Notes: generated by a model from the sequence alone, not told the origin. A DNA stretch of 64,000 nucleotides from Peribacillus frigoritolerans_B (GCF_044762665.1 NZ_JBIWES010000004.1:248001-312000), one strand, 5' to 3'; positions 52,801-60,086 are shown, counted from the first letter of the stretch. Translations and numbers: made by a program.

Positions 52801-52949
52801 GGATCATTCATCCAGTTAGCTTCAGGAGAAAAATGAAATTGATTACGGTATGGTTCATTATAATACCCAGGGTCTTCTGCATATGCACTATTCAATGGTA
52901 AACAAGTGACAGTTGAACATATTAGAAGAATACTAATAATCCTCTTCAC
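49893..52949 (-). CDS. Secreted GH32 fructanase with large insertion in the catalytic propeller
   Basis: The product is 1018 aa. A signal peptide (1-24, cleaved after AYA) precedes the GH32 beta-propeller with nucleophile Asp49 (WMNDPNG) and stabiliser Asp168 (WRDPK). The propeller stops near residue 211 (EFGEDGG) and resumes near 722 (GGIWECP, acid/base Glu727), then runs to a C-terminal beta-sandwich with AVEVFG. The roughly 510-residue insert holds two similar concanavalin-like modules (GYVASLDAKNDIITL / GYMANIDALNDTIKI), then a jelly-roll-like module (DFETGDLTGW). The family cleaves levan, inulin or sucrose outside the cell. GTG at 52949 is the start. Shared context with importer and kinase. 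Confidence 0.87.
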   Translation of the reverse strand: MKRIISILLICSTVTCLPLNSAYAEDPGYYNEPYRNQFHFSPEANWMNDPNGMVFYKGEYHLFYQYHPYGTTWGPMHWGHAVSKDLVNWEHLPIALSPDENGQIFSGSAVIDWNNTAGFGKEAMVAIFTHAGDKQVQSIAYSLDKGRTWEKYKGNPVMPDPPIQDWRDPKVFWHEESNQWVMSLAAKDKIMFYTSPNLKEWEYASEFGEDGGIQANSLDRTSYTMSSQTGESFSYEGDITLNEKNGREGAGGLVFRSDRSAKNGYVASLDAKNDIITLSKNVDGTNEVIMRKPFTLKTSTTYHVKVETDGDQIQVFVNDQSVIKKTDIEFDYGYYGLSAWNSTVAFRNVEFKNTSNFETNLSKWSDVNGSWESTMDGKSGTSTEDAFVMSGQTGDNFFYEANIEISGEKGGKGAGSLVFRADPNATKGYMANIDALNDTIKIMKIENGDISILAEKTINLDTDKSYHLKASTHGKNIKIYLDGNLIHDVNDSTFSSGYFGLNVWNSSTLFQDVQVGKNIMTNEKEITNHDFETGDLTGWSTIEGNAFTKDHVTNVPSYWGGDFGHQGNYHLWGFTDLQKGDDATGELHSSYFKLDGSGEINFLLGGGNDINNRYVSLVRASDDQELIRQANTKFKEEKYQKYVWDASKYIGEVLYIKAVDQATGGWGHLNMDDVNVYNEGAMPNEVDQVVKEPEKDDSKESGILTDWSAVSGEWIPSTHGSNGGIWECPTLIELPIDGDPSKTKWVLQVSINDGAPAGGSGMQYFVGTFDGKTFKNENPSDQVLWTDYGADYYAAVDWSGIEGKNGEKYWIGWMSNWQYANNTPTSTWRSSTTLPRKMELTQTDEGLRLKQTPVSLKTIRDKSEKISYKNKVISGESNLLSKLSEDTFEMIAEFDVDDIKATEFGFQVRKGATEYTTIGYDVAAKQLFVDRSSSGSFDYGNNVVGKHDGPLNALNGTVKMHIFIDRSAVEVFGNKGETVISDQIFPDPSSKGLQIYSKGGEVTLKSLKIYPLKSIWKR

Positions 52950-52995
52950 TTTTATTTCACATCCCTTTTTTAAAATCTAAACTGACATGTGATCG

Positions 52996-53982
52996 CTATG
53001 CTGGACTATTTCCGCGCAATCGATCTAATAAAACGGCTGCTACAATAACTCCACCTTTTACAACTAACTGCCAATAATAGTTGACATCCATTAGAGTTAA
53101 CCCATTACTGATTACCCCCATAATTAAAACCCCAATAATCGTTCCTATTATTTTCCCTTTTCCACCTGTTAAACTTGTTCCTCCTAGAATAACAGCAGCA
53201 ATTGCGTCTAATTCATACATTTGACCAGCAGTTGGCTGTCCAGAAAACAACCTTCCCGCTAAAACGACTCCTCCTAAACCAGCTAGTAAACCACTAATCG
53301 AATACACATTGATTAAAGACTTTTCAACCTTAATTCCAGTTAACCGAGCTGCCTCTTCATTGCCACCAATCGCATAAATATGACGACCAAACATCGTATA
53401 TTTAAGAACAAAAAACATCACAACATATACTAAAGACATGATATAAATAGGAGTGGGGATTCCAAAAATACTTCCACCACCGATGAATTTAAATGTTTCG
53501 TTTTGTAAAACAATTGGATAACCACCACTAATGACATAAGCGAGTCCACGAACATATGTGAAGCTGCCTAGTGTAACAATAAATGCTGGTAACTTTGCTT
53601 TAGCTGTGAGAAATCCATTAATCAGTCCTACTGCATACCCTACTAGTACGCCTGATAACATCGCAATAATAGGATTAACTCCTGCCGAAGAGACCATGAC
53701 TGAGATAACGCCAGATAGAGCAACTGTTGCACCAACTGATAAATCAATACCACCAGTTAAAATAACAATTGTCATCCCAGCAGCTAAAATAGCAATAATA
53801 GAAACTTGTTTTAATACATTCAATAAATTCGCTGTATCTAAAAAATTTGGTGCTGTAAATGAAAGTACTACACACAATAATAATAAAATCATGATCATGC
53901 CAAGCCTATTCCATAAAGAATAAAGGACATTTCCTATATTTAGGCGTTGTGAATGTGTAATAGTTTGCGTATTCCCTCTCAT
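52996..53982 (-). CDS. rbsC: Sugar ABC transporter permease, RbsC family
   Basis: The 328-residue protein has about ten membrane helices. It contains AAGMTIVILTGGIDLSVGA and the EAA-like loop ALGGNEEAARLTGIKVE-type sequence (AIGGNEEAARLTGIKV), plus ILGGTSLTGGKGKIIGT, the family signatures. It forms the channel for a pentose or hexose. ATG overlaps the rbsA stop by four bases (ATGA). The substrate could be ribose, but fructose fits the neighbours better, as in FrcBCA systems. Confidence 0.88.
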   Translation of the reverse strand: MRGNTQTITHSQRLNIGNVLYSLWNRLGMIMILLLLCVVLSFTAPNFLDTANLLNVLKQVSIIAILAAGMTIVILTGGIDLSVGATVALSGVISVMVSSAGVNPIIAMLSGVLVGYAVGLINGFLTAKAKLPAFIVTLGSFTYVRGLAYVISGGYPIVLQNETFKFIGGGSIFGIPTPIYIMSLVYVVMFFVLKYTMFGRHIYAIGGNEEAARLTGIKVEKSLINVYSISGLLAGLGGVVLAGRLFSGQPTAGQMYELDAIAAVILGGTSLTGGKGKIIGTIIGVLIMGVISNGLTLMDVNYYWQLVVKGGVIVAAVLLDRLRGNSPA

Positions 53983-55544
53983 TTCTCTCTCCCCCCTTTG
54001 GTAGCCAAACGCATAATTGTTTCCTGTGTAGCTTCTACCTTCGAAAGCTCGCCTGTTAACCTTCCTTCACTCATGACAAGTATTCGATCACTTACTCCCA
54101 ATACTTCAGGAAGTTCAGATGATATCATTAAAACGGCCAATCCTTCATCAGCAAGCTTTGAAACAATCTTGTGGATTTCAGTCTTGGCACCTATATCAAC
54201 CCCTCGTGTTGGCTCATCAAGTAGTAATACCTTTGGTGCAATTGATAGCCACCTAGCAATCACTACCTTTTGTTGATTCCCACCACTTAAGTTTGATACT
54301 TGCTGTTCTGGGGAAGCTATTTTTATATTTAAGTCTTCAATATATTGGTTAGCGCTTTCATTTGCTTGCTTCCAACTAACAATTCCTGCTTTAGCGTGTT
54401 TTTTCAATTCAGCCATTATGATGTTCTCTTTTACGGACATTGATAAAAATAACCCTTGTTCTTTCCTGCTTTCAGGCACATGTGCAATCCTATTAGCAAT
54501 AGCATCTATTGCGGATTTGATTCTAACAGATTGACCATCAACCAATATTTCGCCACTTTTCAACTCGGACAAACCGAAAATAGCCCTAACCAATTCTGTT
54601 CTACCAGCTCCAACAAGCCCCGCTAAACCAACAATTTCACCTGGGTAAATTTTTAAAGATACATTCTTTACAATCGTGTTATCAGAAACATTTCTCAATT
54701 CAAGTACAGGTGAAACTCCCCTTTGATTTTTTGTACCAAAAGCTTTTGACCGATTAAACAAGTCCTTTAAATCCCGTCCTACCATTAGCTTTACAAGATG
54801 ATCAGGATTTGTCTCTTCAATCGGCCCGCTTGCAATCCATTCGCCGTCACGTAATACAGTGAACCTATTAGAAATTTTAAAGATTTCTTCCATTCTGTGA
54901 GATATATATACAATAGCAACTCCCTGCTTTTTCAAATCATCAATAATTTCAAACAGCTTTTTTATTTCTTTATCTGTTAAAGAGGCGGTTGGTTCATCCA
55001 TTATGAGTACCTCTGCATTAAAGGATAATGCTCGAGCGATCTCAACCATTTGTTGTTGAGCAACACTTAATGTCGAAACCAATTGGCGAGGATTTAGATT
55101 CGACCCCATTGATTCTAACACCTCTTGGGCACGTTCATGGACCTCATTCCATTTCACCATTCCTAAACCATTTCTAGGAAAGGTCGAACCCATTAAGATA
55201 TTTTCACTTATTGTTAAATTAGGAGAAAGGTTTAACTCCTGATGAATAACACTAATTCCTTTGTTCCTTGCATCAGTAGGGTCCTTCCATAAAATTGGTT
55301 GACCTTTTAAGTAGATTTTCCCACCATTGTCATCAGGTGTATGAATGCCTGCGAGGATTTTCATGAAAGTTGACTTCCCAGCGCCATTCTCTCCCATTAA
55401 TGCATGTACTTCACCTGGATAAAGTTCAATTCTCACATTGTTCAATACGGTTACACTTGAGAACGTTTTACTAATCCCTTCCATATTCAACACTGGCTTT
55501 TTTAGACTTTGTTGGCCTTTAAGGGACATTTCATTGACAGCCAT
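53979..55544 (-). CDS. rbsA: Sugar ABC transporter ATP-binding protein, RbsA family
   Basis: The 521-residue tandem ATPase has Walker A GENGAGKST in the first half with signature LSVAQQQMVEIARAL and Walker B VLIMDEPTASL. The second half has the degenerate P-loop GLVGAGRTEL and signature LSGGNQQKV, normal for RbsA/XylG/MglA. It energises uptake through RbsC. ATG at 55544; a GGGGTGA site lies upstream. It is separated from rbsB by 81 bases containing a long hairpin. Confidence 0.92.
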   Translation of the reverse strand: MAVNEMSLKGQQSLKKPVLNMEGISKTFSSVTVLNNVRIELYPGEVHALMGENGAGKSTFMKILAGIHTPDDNGGKIYLKGQPILWKDPTDARNKGISVIHQELNLSPNLTISENILMGSTFPRNGLGMVKWNEVHERAQEVLESMGSNLNPRQLVSTLSVAQQQMVEIARALSFNAEVLIMDEPTASLTDKEIKKLFEIIDDLKKQGVAIVYISHRMEEIFKISNRFTVLRDGEWIASGPIEETNPDHLVKLMVGRDLKDLFNRSKAFGTKNQRGVSPVLELRNVSDNTIVKNVSLKIYPGEIVGLAGLVGAGRTELVRAIFGLSELKSGEILVDGQSVRIKSAIDAIANRIAHVPESRKEQGLFLSMSVKENIIMAELKKHAKAGIVSWKQANESANQYIEDLNIKIASPEQQVSNLSGGNQQKVVIARWLSIAPKVLLLDEPTRGVDIGAKTEIHKIVSKLADEGLAVLMISSELPEVLGVSDRILVMSEGRLTGELSKVEATQETIMRLATKGGREK

Positions 55545-55573
55545 ACCTTTATCTCACCCCTTATATTGATTTG

Positions 55574-55611
55574 AATAGGCTGATGAAAGGAGGAATCCTT
55601 ATCAGCCTATT
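55574..55611 (-). other. Intercistronic hairpin between rbsB and rbsA
   Basis: AATAGGCTGAT (55574-55584) and ATCAGCCTATT (55601-55611), with inner AAGGA/TCCTT, form a long stem without a T-tail. Such hairpins after binding-protein genes often stabilise the upstream message and so raise RbsB over RbsAC; that role is inferred. Confidence 0.55.
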
Positions 55612-55625
55612 TTATTGAAAGAGGC

Positions 55626-56606
55626 TTACCAACCTTGGTAAGAATCTAATGTATCTTGAGTTACAATCTCAACTGGAACTTTAATAAGCTCCTCAACTTC
55701 TTCACCATTTTTCACTTTCATTCCGATTTCAACAGCTTTTTTGATCATGTTACTAGGTGACTGAGCTGAAGTTGCAAAAATTGTACTTCCTTCCTTTGCC
55801 ATTGCTTCTGTGGCTTCAGGAGCACCGTCTACTCCGACAATGAAAAATTCATCTTTACGATTCGCTTGCTCTTGAGCAATTTCAACACCAATTGCTTCTG
55901 GATCATTAATCGCAAATACAGCGTCAATAGAGCCCGATGAATTAGCTTGTAAAATACTTTCCATCACCGTTAATGCCTTTTCGCGATTCCCTTCTCCATT
56001 TTGCTTCGCAATTACTTTTATTTCGGAATCCTTTATTGCATCTTCAAATCCTTGAATACGATCAGATACAGCCGAAACAGGAGGTCCATCAATAATAACT
56101 ATTTTTCCTTTTCCACCTAATTGTTCAACCACATATTCTCCGGCTAGTTTACCAGCTTGATAGTTGTCTGAAGTAACAGTGGCATCGACACCACCTTCTG
56201 CATTAGTATCTACAGCAACCACTGGAATATCAGCAGCTTTGGCCTGTTGAACAGCTGCCGCAATTCCTTTTGTATCAACAGCATTTAAAAGAATAATATC
56301 TACCTTTTTCGTAATAAAGTTTTCAATTTGAGCTGCTTGTTTTGCTAAATCATATTCAGCGCTTTCAACTAGTACTTCAGCACCTAATTCTTTTCCTGCT
56401 TCTTCAGCACCTTTACCCATGGAGACGAAGAAAGGGTTTGCTAAACTACCCACCGCTACACCGATCGTTAATTGTTTATTACCTTCTTGTCCTTCGTTAC
56501 CGTCTGTTGATCCATTTGATGATTCACCAGCCCCACTACATGCCGTCATCGCTGCAATTACAAACGCCAAAACTAGTATTCCAAGTACCCTTACATATTT
56601 CACCAT
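55626..56606 (-). CDS. rbsB: Sugar ABC transporter substrate-binding lipoprotein, RbsB family
   Basis: The protein is 326 aa. A lipoprotein signal has the lipobox MTAC (Cys at about 23), then a Gly/Ser-rich tether. The periplasmic-binding fold follows: IGVAVGSLANPFFVSMGKGA, IILNAVDTKGIAAAVQQAK-like, and FAINDPEAIGVEIAQ. It catches the sugar outside the membrane. The sequence resembles RbsB and fructose-binding FrcB; neighbours (GH32, fructokinase) favour fructose. ATG at 56606 follows GGGGGA. First gene of the importer operon, behind two cre sites. Confidence 0.88.
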   Translation of the reverse strand: MVKYVRVLGILVLAFVIAAMTACSGAGESSNGSTDGNEGQEGNKQLTIGVAVGSLANPFFVSMGKGAEEAGKELGAEVLVESAEYDLAKQAAQIENFITKKVDIILLNAVDTKGIAAAVQQAKAADIPVVAVDTNAEGGVDATVTSDNYQAGKLAGEYVVEQLGGKGKIVIIDGPPVSAVSDRIQGFEDAIKDSEIKVIAKQNGEGNREKALTVMESILQANSSGSIDAVFAINDPEAIGVEIAQEQANRKDEFFIVGVDGAPEATEAMAKEGSTIFATSAQSPSNMIKKAVEIGMKVKNGEEVEELIKVPVEIVTQDTLDSYQGW

Positions 56607-56620
56607 ATTAATCCCCCTAG

Positions 56621-56674
56621 TTATTGAAGATGAAAATAATTAGCTACAGAACGAGAAATTGTTACCGCTTTCAA
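56621..56674 (-). other. Possible 17-codon leader frame before rbsB
   Basis: TTG at 56674 opens the frame MKAVTISRSVANYFHLQ ending 15 bases before the rbsB ATG. AAGGAGGTGATC, a full complement of the 16S rRNA end, lies at 56698-56687, but its spacing to this TTG is longer than usual. No codon at the ideal distance is a start. Function uncertain. Confidence 0.3.
56660..56673 (-). promoter_or_regulatory. cre site 1 upstream of rbsB
   Basis: TGAAAGCGGTAACA on the minus strand fits the CcpA consensus; 54 bases before the rbsB start. Confidence 0.75.
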
Positions 56675-56709
56675 TTCCTTAAACTAGATCACCTCCTTAA
56701 ATGAATATT

Positions 56710-56749
56710 TTTGGTTGAAATAATGGTGATATGGTTGATTTTGATAGTT
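56710..56749. promoter_or_regulatory. TTTGRTT-like repeats, cluster A
   Basis: TTTGGTT (56710-56716), TATGGTT (56730-56736) and TTTTGATAG (around 56743) have their G residues at 56713, 56733 and 56743, again in steps of 10. Likely related to cluster B. Confidence 0.4.
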
Positions 56750-56772
56750 TTCACATTGACATCTCAATTGAA

Positions 56773-56786
56773 TGATAACGCTTTCA
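56773..56786 (-). promoter_or_regulatory. cre site 2 upstream of rbsB
   Basis: TGAAAGCGTTATCA on the minus strand matches the CcpA consensus at every fixed position. Confidence 0.82.
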
Positions 56787-56841
56787 TCTTTTGGATAACA
56801 ATATAATTACCTTTTACACATTAGAATTACAATTGAATGAA

Positions 56842-56899
56842 TTTGATTGTTTTTGGTTTATTTTGATTGATTTTGATTATATTAAAACTGTTTATGATT
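56842..56899. promoter_or_regulatory. Helically phased TTTGRTT repeats, cluster B
   Basis: TTTGATT (56842-56848), TTTGGTT (56852-56858), TTTGATT (56862-56868) and TTTGATT (56872-56878) are spaced by exactly 10 bases. A further TTATGATT has its G at 56896. Such direct repeats on one face of the helix suit DeoR-type repressors; the adjacent DeoR gene is the candidate. Confidence 0.55.
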
Positions 56900-57088
56900 G
56901 TCAATAGTTCCAATTTTCCCAAAAAATATATTAATAACATAAAATATTAAACTTTCAAATGGGATGTTTAATACATGGAGCAGATTTACCCTCATTGTTA
57001 ATTGGCCACATTACAATAAATCAAGCATTCTTTATTATATTGATACAACAAAGGGGAAAATCCTCAAAAAATAATTTCAGAATCTCCT

Positions 57089-57141
57089 AAAAAAAGCCGG
57101 TATTCTAATGTCTGAATCAGACAGTTTGAATACCAGCTTTC
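57089..57141 (-). terminator. Terminator of the DeoR-type gene
   Basis: AAAGC-C-GGTATTC pairs with GAATACC-A-GCTTT, with an inner GTCTGA/CAGAC stem. The A-run at 57088-57094 gives a T-tail leftward. Confidence 0.8.
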
Positions 57142-57165
57142 CTTCAACGATAGCAAATTTAGTTT

Positions 57166-57918
57166 TTAGTCCCTCACAATAATTATCTCCGTTTTCTCCT
57201 TATATTTTCCTAACGTTATTGTACCTTCTTCATTCGTAATAACTTTTGTCTGGTTTAAATCTGCAAACTTAGAAAATGATACTTCTCCAAATTTTGTATG
57301 ATCTGCTAATACAAAGGCCTCACGTGACAAAAAAATGGCTCTTTCTTTCATTTGCGCCTCTTCTGGATCTGGGGTAGTCAATCCAAAATTATAATGAATA
57401 GCGTTCGTACCCATGAAACACTTATCAAATCTGTATTTTTTTATACTTTCGTATGCATAACGTCCAACTGTTGCTTTGGTAATCTTTTTAACAAATCCAC
57501 CAATAAAATATGTACATATATCATTTTCAAGTAATGCATCTAAATGATCAATTCCGTTTGTAATGACAACGATATCTTTTTGTCTTAAATGTTTGATCAT
57601 TTGATACGTTGTTGTTCCAGCATCAAGATAAACACAGTCGCCGTCCATAATTAGTTCTGCCGCATATTTTGCTATCTTAGCTTTTTCCCCAAGGTTCTGC
57701 GTTATTTTCTCAAACACACTTGGTTCGTCTCGTTTACTATGTAAAAGTGAAGCTCCACCATGTACACGTTTTAAGTAGTTCTGCTTTTCTAATTGATCTA
57801 GATCACGACGCAAAGTAGATTCTGAAGTATTTGTTAATTCTACTAGCTCATGAATCTTAACATTCTTCTTTTCTTTTAATAGCTTTAAAATTAATTGATG
57901 CCGTTCCGTAATAAGCAT
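57166..57918 (-). CDS. DeoR family sugar-responsive regulator
   Basis: The 250-residue protein starts MLITERHQLILKLLKEKKNV with the DeoR helix-turn-helix LVELTNTSESTLRRDLDQLE followed by RVHGGA. The C-terminal domain has YLDAGTTTYQMIKHL and VITNGIDHL, the sugar-phosphate binding fold. Effector is probably a phosphorylated sugar such as fructose 1- or 6-phosphate. It lies upstream of the rbsBAC-fructanase-fructokinase genes on the same strand, separated by its own terminator, and is the likely regulator of this module. ATG at 57918 has GGAGG 7 bases upstream. Confidence 0.87.
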   Translation of the reverse strand: MLITERHQLILKLLKEKKNVKIHELVELTNTSESTLRRDLDQLEKQNYLKRVHGGASLLHSKRDEPSVFEKITQNLGEKAKIAKYAAELIMDGDCVYLDAGTTTYQMIKHLRQKDIVVITNGIDHLDALLENDICTYFIGGFVKKITKATVGRYAYESIKKYRFDKCFMGTNAIHYNFGLTTPDPEEAQMKERAIFLSREAFVLADHTKFGEVSFSKFADLNQTKVITNEEGTITLGKYKEKTEIIIVRD

Positions 57919-58100
57919 GATATTGCCTCCCCGTATTACACTTCTGTTTAAATGTTCTTCGTGTATTCTAGTTTATTAATTTTAGTATATAGAATTTTGC
58001 AGTGACATGTAAGAACCTATTAGAGGTACCCCCATAAGAAAAAGGAGCTTTAATCAGCACCTGGCAATGAAGTAACGCACCTGTTTGTTGAATAAACAAT

Positions 58101-58369
58101 TTAAAATCCATTACCCTGGAATATTATTCTCATTAATTCTACGGCCATAAAGTAAACTAAACCTACATATATACTAAGACCTAAAGCTAATATTCTCCAA
58201 AGTCCTTTCTCACTGAGAAAAGAGAAGAGAAAGATATAATGATTCCACATATCATCACTACACGAAAAGTTGTTACTCCAGGATCAATTACTTGTATTAT
58301 AGTTCCAGCAAAGAAACAAATAATCAAGGTAATTTAAAGCAAACGAAATAACCCCTAAATATTTTTTCA
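58101..58369 (-). pseudogene. Frameshifted small membrane protein
   Basis: ATG at 58369 opens MKKYLGVISFAL. After a frame change it reads TLIICFFAGTIIQVIDPG and FRVVMICGIIISFSSLFSVR. After a second change it reads LWRILALGLSIYVGLVYFMA and ELMRIIFQG. Together these make a protein of about 88 residues with three hydrophobic helices. The family is not recognised. Two frameshifts show it is dead. Confidence 0.5.
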
Positions 58370-58495
58370 TGATTAACCACCATTCTCCTTTAAATCATTT
58401 TACCAAATTGTAGTAAATATGAATTTTTTATTATTGGATTATCTTCCCCCTTTAGTTGTATAAAAAAAGAGACTGTCTAATCAAGAAAGGATACT

Positions 58496-58590
58496 ACCAT
58501 CCATAGAGGAAATGCTTACACCATTTGATGGGGAGCTTTGTATTACCACCTATATAAATACCAGCATATGAGGCACCAGGTTTATTAAAG
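58496..58590 (-). pseudogene. NlpC/P60 hydrolase gene fragment
   Basis: The sequence follows 38486-38582 of the intact NlpC/P60 gene almost base for base (CCAT-GAGGAAATGCT-ACACCATTTGATG), with about ten bases missing in the middle. It covers the region of the two active-site histidines. Same orientation as the intact gene, 20 kb away. Confidence 0.75.
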
Positions 58591-58623
58591 ACGACACCAT
58601 AAAAAGTACAGTGTCGGCTTTTC
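58588..58623. terminator. Hairpin after the NlpC/P60 fragment
   Basis: AAAG-A-CGACAC pairs with GTGTCG-G-CTTT and is followed by TTC; it may be an orphan terminator. Confidence 0.5.
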
Positions 58624-58689
58624 ATTTACATATTCTATCTTGTTCTACATAATATCGAAGAGTTCAAAAAAGACGTGGATATAACATAA

Positions 58690-58842
58690 GGCAAAAATTT
58701 TGGTCAAAGCGAAGATGTAGTTGTCGAATTTGCGGCAAATGCTTAAGTAGGTGCAGTGGAATGGTGGCTAAAAAATGGCATGCCTTATCCACCGCAGGAA
58801 ATGGCAAAAAAAGTAGGGGAACTTTTAGAAAGGAACTTATAA
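58690..58842 (+). pseudogene. TetR family regulator, C-terminal fragment
   Basis: The frame reads GKNFGQSEDVVVEFAANA, a stop, then VGAVEWWLKNGMPYPPQEMA and KKVGELLERNL, ending TAA at 58840-58842. The stretch G-iEwWLknGm--spEeMA is typical of TetR C-terminal domains. The DNA-binding part is missing and an internal stop is present. Confidence 0.6.
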
Positions 58843-58944
58843 TTATATGAAGTTTTTCAGTTTCAACGCAGGTTGTGAAGGAATGTACTTAAGCTAGCGG
58901 GCTTTTTCTTCAACGATTTTCCGCAATCGGGCGCGATTGTTGAA

Positions 58945-58984
58945 TATATCCCAATCTCTCAGTGAAATGAGAAATTGGGATATA
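58945..58984. terminator. Strong hairpin, possible orphan terminator
   Basis: TATATCCCAAT-C-TCTCA pairs with TGAGA-A-ATTGGGATATA over 16 base pairs with one mismatch. A weak T-tract follows on the + strand. Confidence 0.55.
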
Positions 58985-59040
58985 ATTATTTATAAGCTAC
59001 TCCCCTCTTGTTGAATAAGAGTTATAATCTAGAAATCCAG

Positions 59041-59268
59041 TTATCTACCCTTGAAAACGTGAACAGAACCACCAAGAGTTACACCAAGAACTGATACTAG
59101 GCCCGCTTTCTTCCCTTGATCTATCCTTCTTGCAATAATATACAACACAGCTGGTCCAGGTATTATTAACAATGTAGCAGCAGTAATTACAAATAGCCAA
59201 AGATTTGATTGGGCTCCTCCTTGAAGGGGGAGCTTTAACTGCTCATTTGGAAAAGGAATCTGTTCCAA
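59041..59268 (-). pseudogene. LysE/RhtB family exporter, truncated
   Basis: The 75-codon frame contains NLWLFVITAATLLIIPGPAV and RRIDQGKKAGLVSVLGVTLG, the first helix and loop of LysE-type amino acid exporters. It then ends in VFKGR and a stop. A full protein is about 205-210 aa, so only the first third remains. The first 20 residues are also unusual for the family. Non-functional. Confidence 0.7.
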
Positions 59269-59377
59269 CTATTTCATAATGTGCTCTTGTCTTTGTAAGG
59301 AATGGTTTTGACTTACCTTGCTTTCTATTAAAAAGTGATAAACACCATTTTTGATTTTTGGGGTGCCACCTTTACAA

Positions 59378-60001
59378 TCATTTTAATAACCCTTTCCGTT
59401 GCTCACGCATCCACTGAGCAACTTGAATTTCCCCTTGTTCATTTGATTTTTCAAGCTCTGTAATAATCGCTTTGTAATCGGTGTCATTACGATTTTGACT
59501 CATTTTGGCTGCAGCTTGAATGGATGTGATTTCAATTTCAAAGCCAACTATTCCTTTCATTTCACTCTTAAGCAACTCTGGATCAAACGTTTCCCAGGTC
59601 CGACCATTTTCGCGGTGAGACTCATAGTGATTAAGCATAGTATCCAAGGAGGAAATCAGCTCGTCTTCAGTGATTACACGTGCTGATCCATACGCATGTA
59701 CAGCTAGATAGTCCCATGTAGGAACCTCTTCGCACTGATACCAACTTGATGAAATGTAAGCGTGCTGCCCTTGAAAAATCAGTAACACATCACTATTATT
59801 GTCTATAGTTTTTTTTTGCATGTTTCCGTATGCAATGTGGCCAGTCGCATAGATTTTCCCGCCATCTTCTCGAATTTCCAAAGGAATATGCGTTGCCATG
59901 GGACGATGTTCATCAACAGTAATCAATAAGGCAAACTGGTTAGACTTCATGATTTGTACTGCCTCTTCATTTTTCATACGATATTGCTTAGGAATGTACA
60001 C
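59378..60001 (-). CDS. FMN-binding PaiB-like regulator/flavoprotein, copy 1
   Basis: The protein is 207 aa from GTG at 60001, with AAAGGA 8 bases upstream, and begins MYIPKQYRMKNEEAVQIMKS as PaiB proteins do. It has THIPLEIREDG, ATGHIAYGN, the FMN-fold stretch VLLIFQGQHAYISSSWY and VPTWDYLAVHAYG. B. subtilis PaiB is described as a negative regulator of sporulation and protease genes; many relatives may simply bind FMN. The frame extends 28 codons upstream without similarity. Divergent from a MocR gene; a paralogue lies at 61932. Confidence 0.8.
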   Translation of the reverse strand: MYIPKQYRMKNEEAVQIMKSNQFALLITVDEHRPMATHIPLEIREDGGKIYATGHIAYGNMQKKTIDNNSDVLLIFQGQHAYISSSWYQCEEVPTWDYLAVHAYGSARVITEDELISSLDTMLNHYESHRENGRTWETFDPELLKSEMKGIVGFEIEITSIQAAAKMSQNRNDTDYKAIITELEKSNEQGEIQVAQWMREQRKGLLK

Positions 60002-60086
60002 AATGATCATCCTTTCAACTTGTATTAAAGTTTTTAAAAATATAAGCATTAAATATATATCCGATAAAAAAATATTATTATACAAT

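Larger units (their letters stand above)
56607..57165. other. Control region of the fructan module
   Basis: It lies between the regulator gene and rbsB, which are on the same strand. It contains two cre sites, two clusters of TTTGRTT-like repeats, a free perfect ribosome-site sequence and the regulator's terminator. No gene is seen. Confidence 0.6.
57919..59040. other. Second gene graveyard
   Basis: No intact gene is seen. In order: a frameshifted membrane protein (58101-58369), an NlpC/P60 fragment (58496-58590), a hairpin, a TetR tail (58690-58842) and a strong hairpin (58945-58984). Confidence 0.55.
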
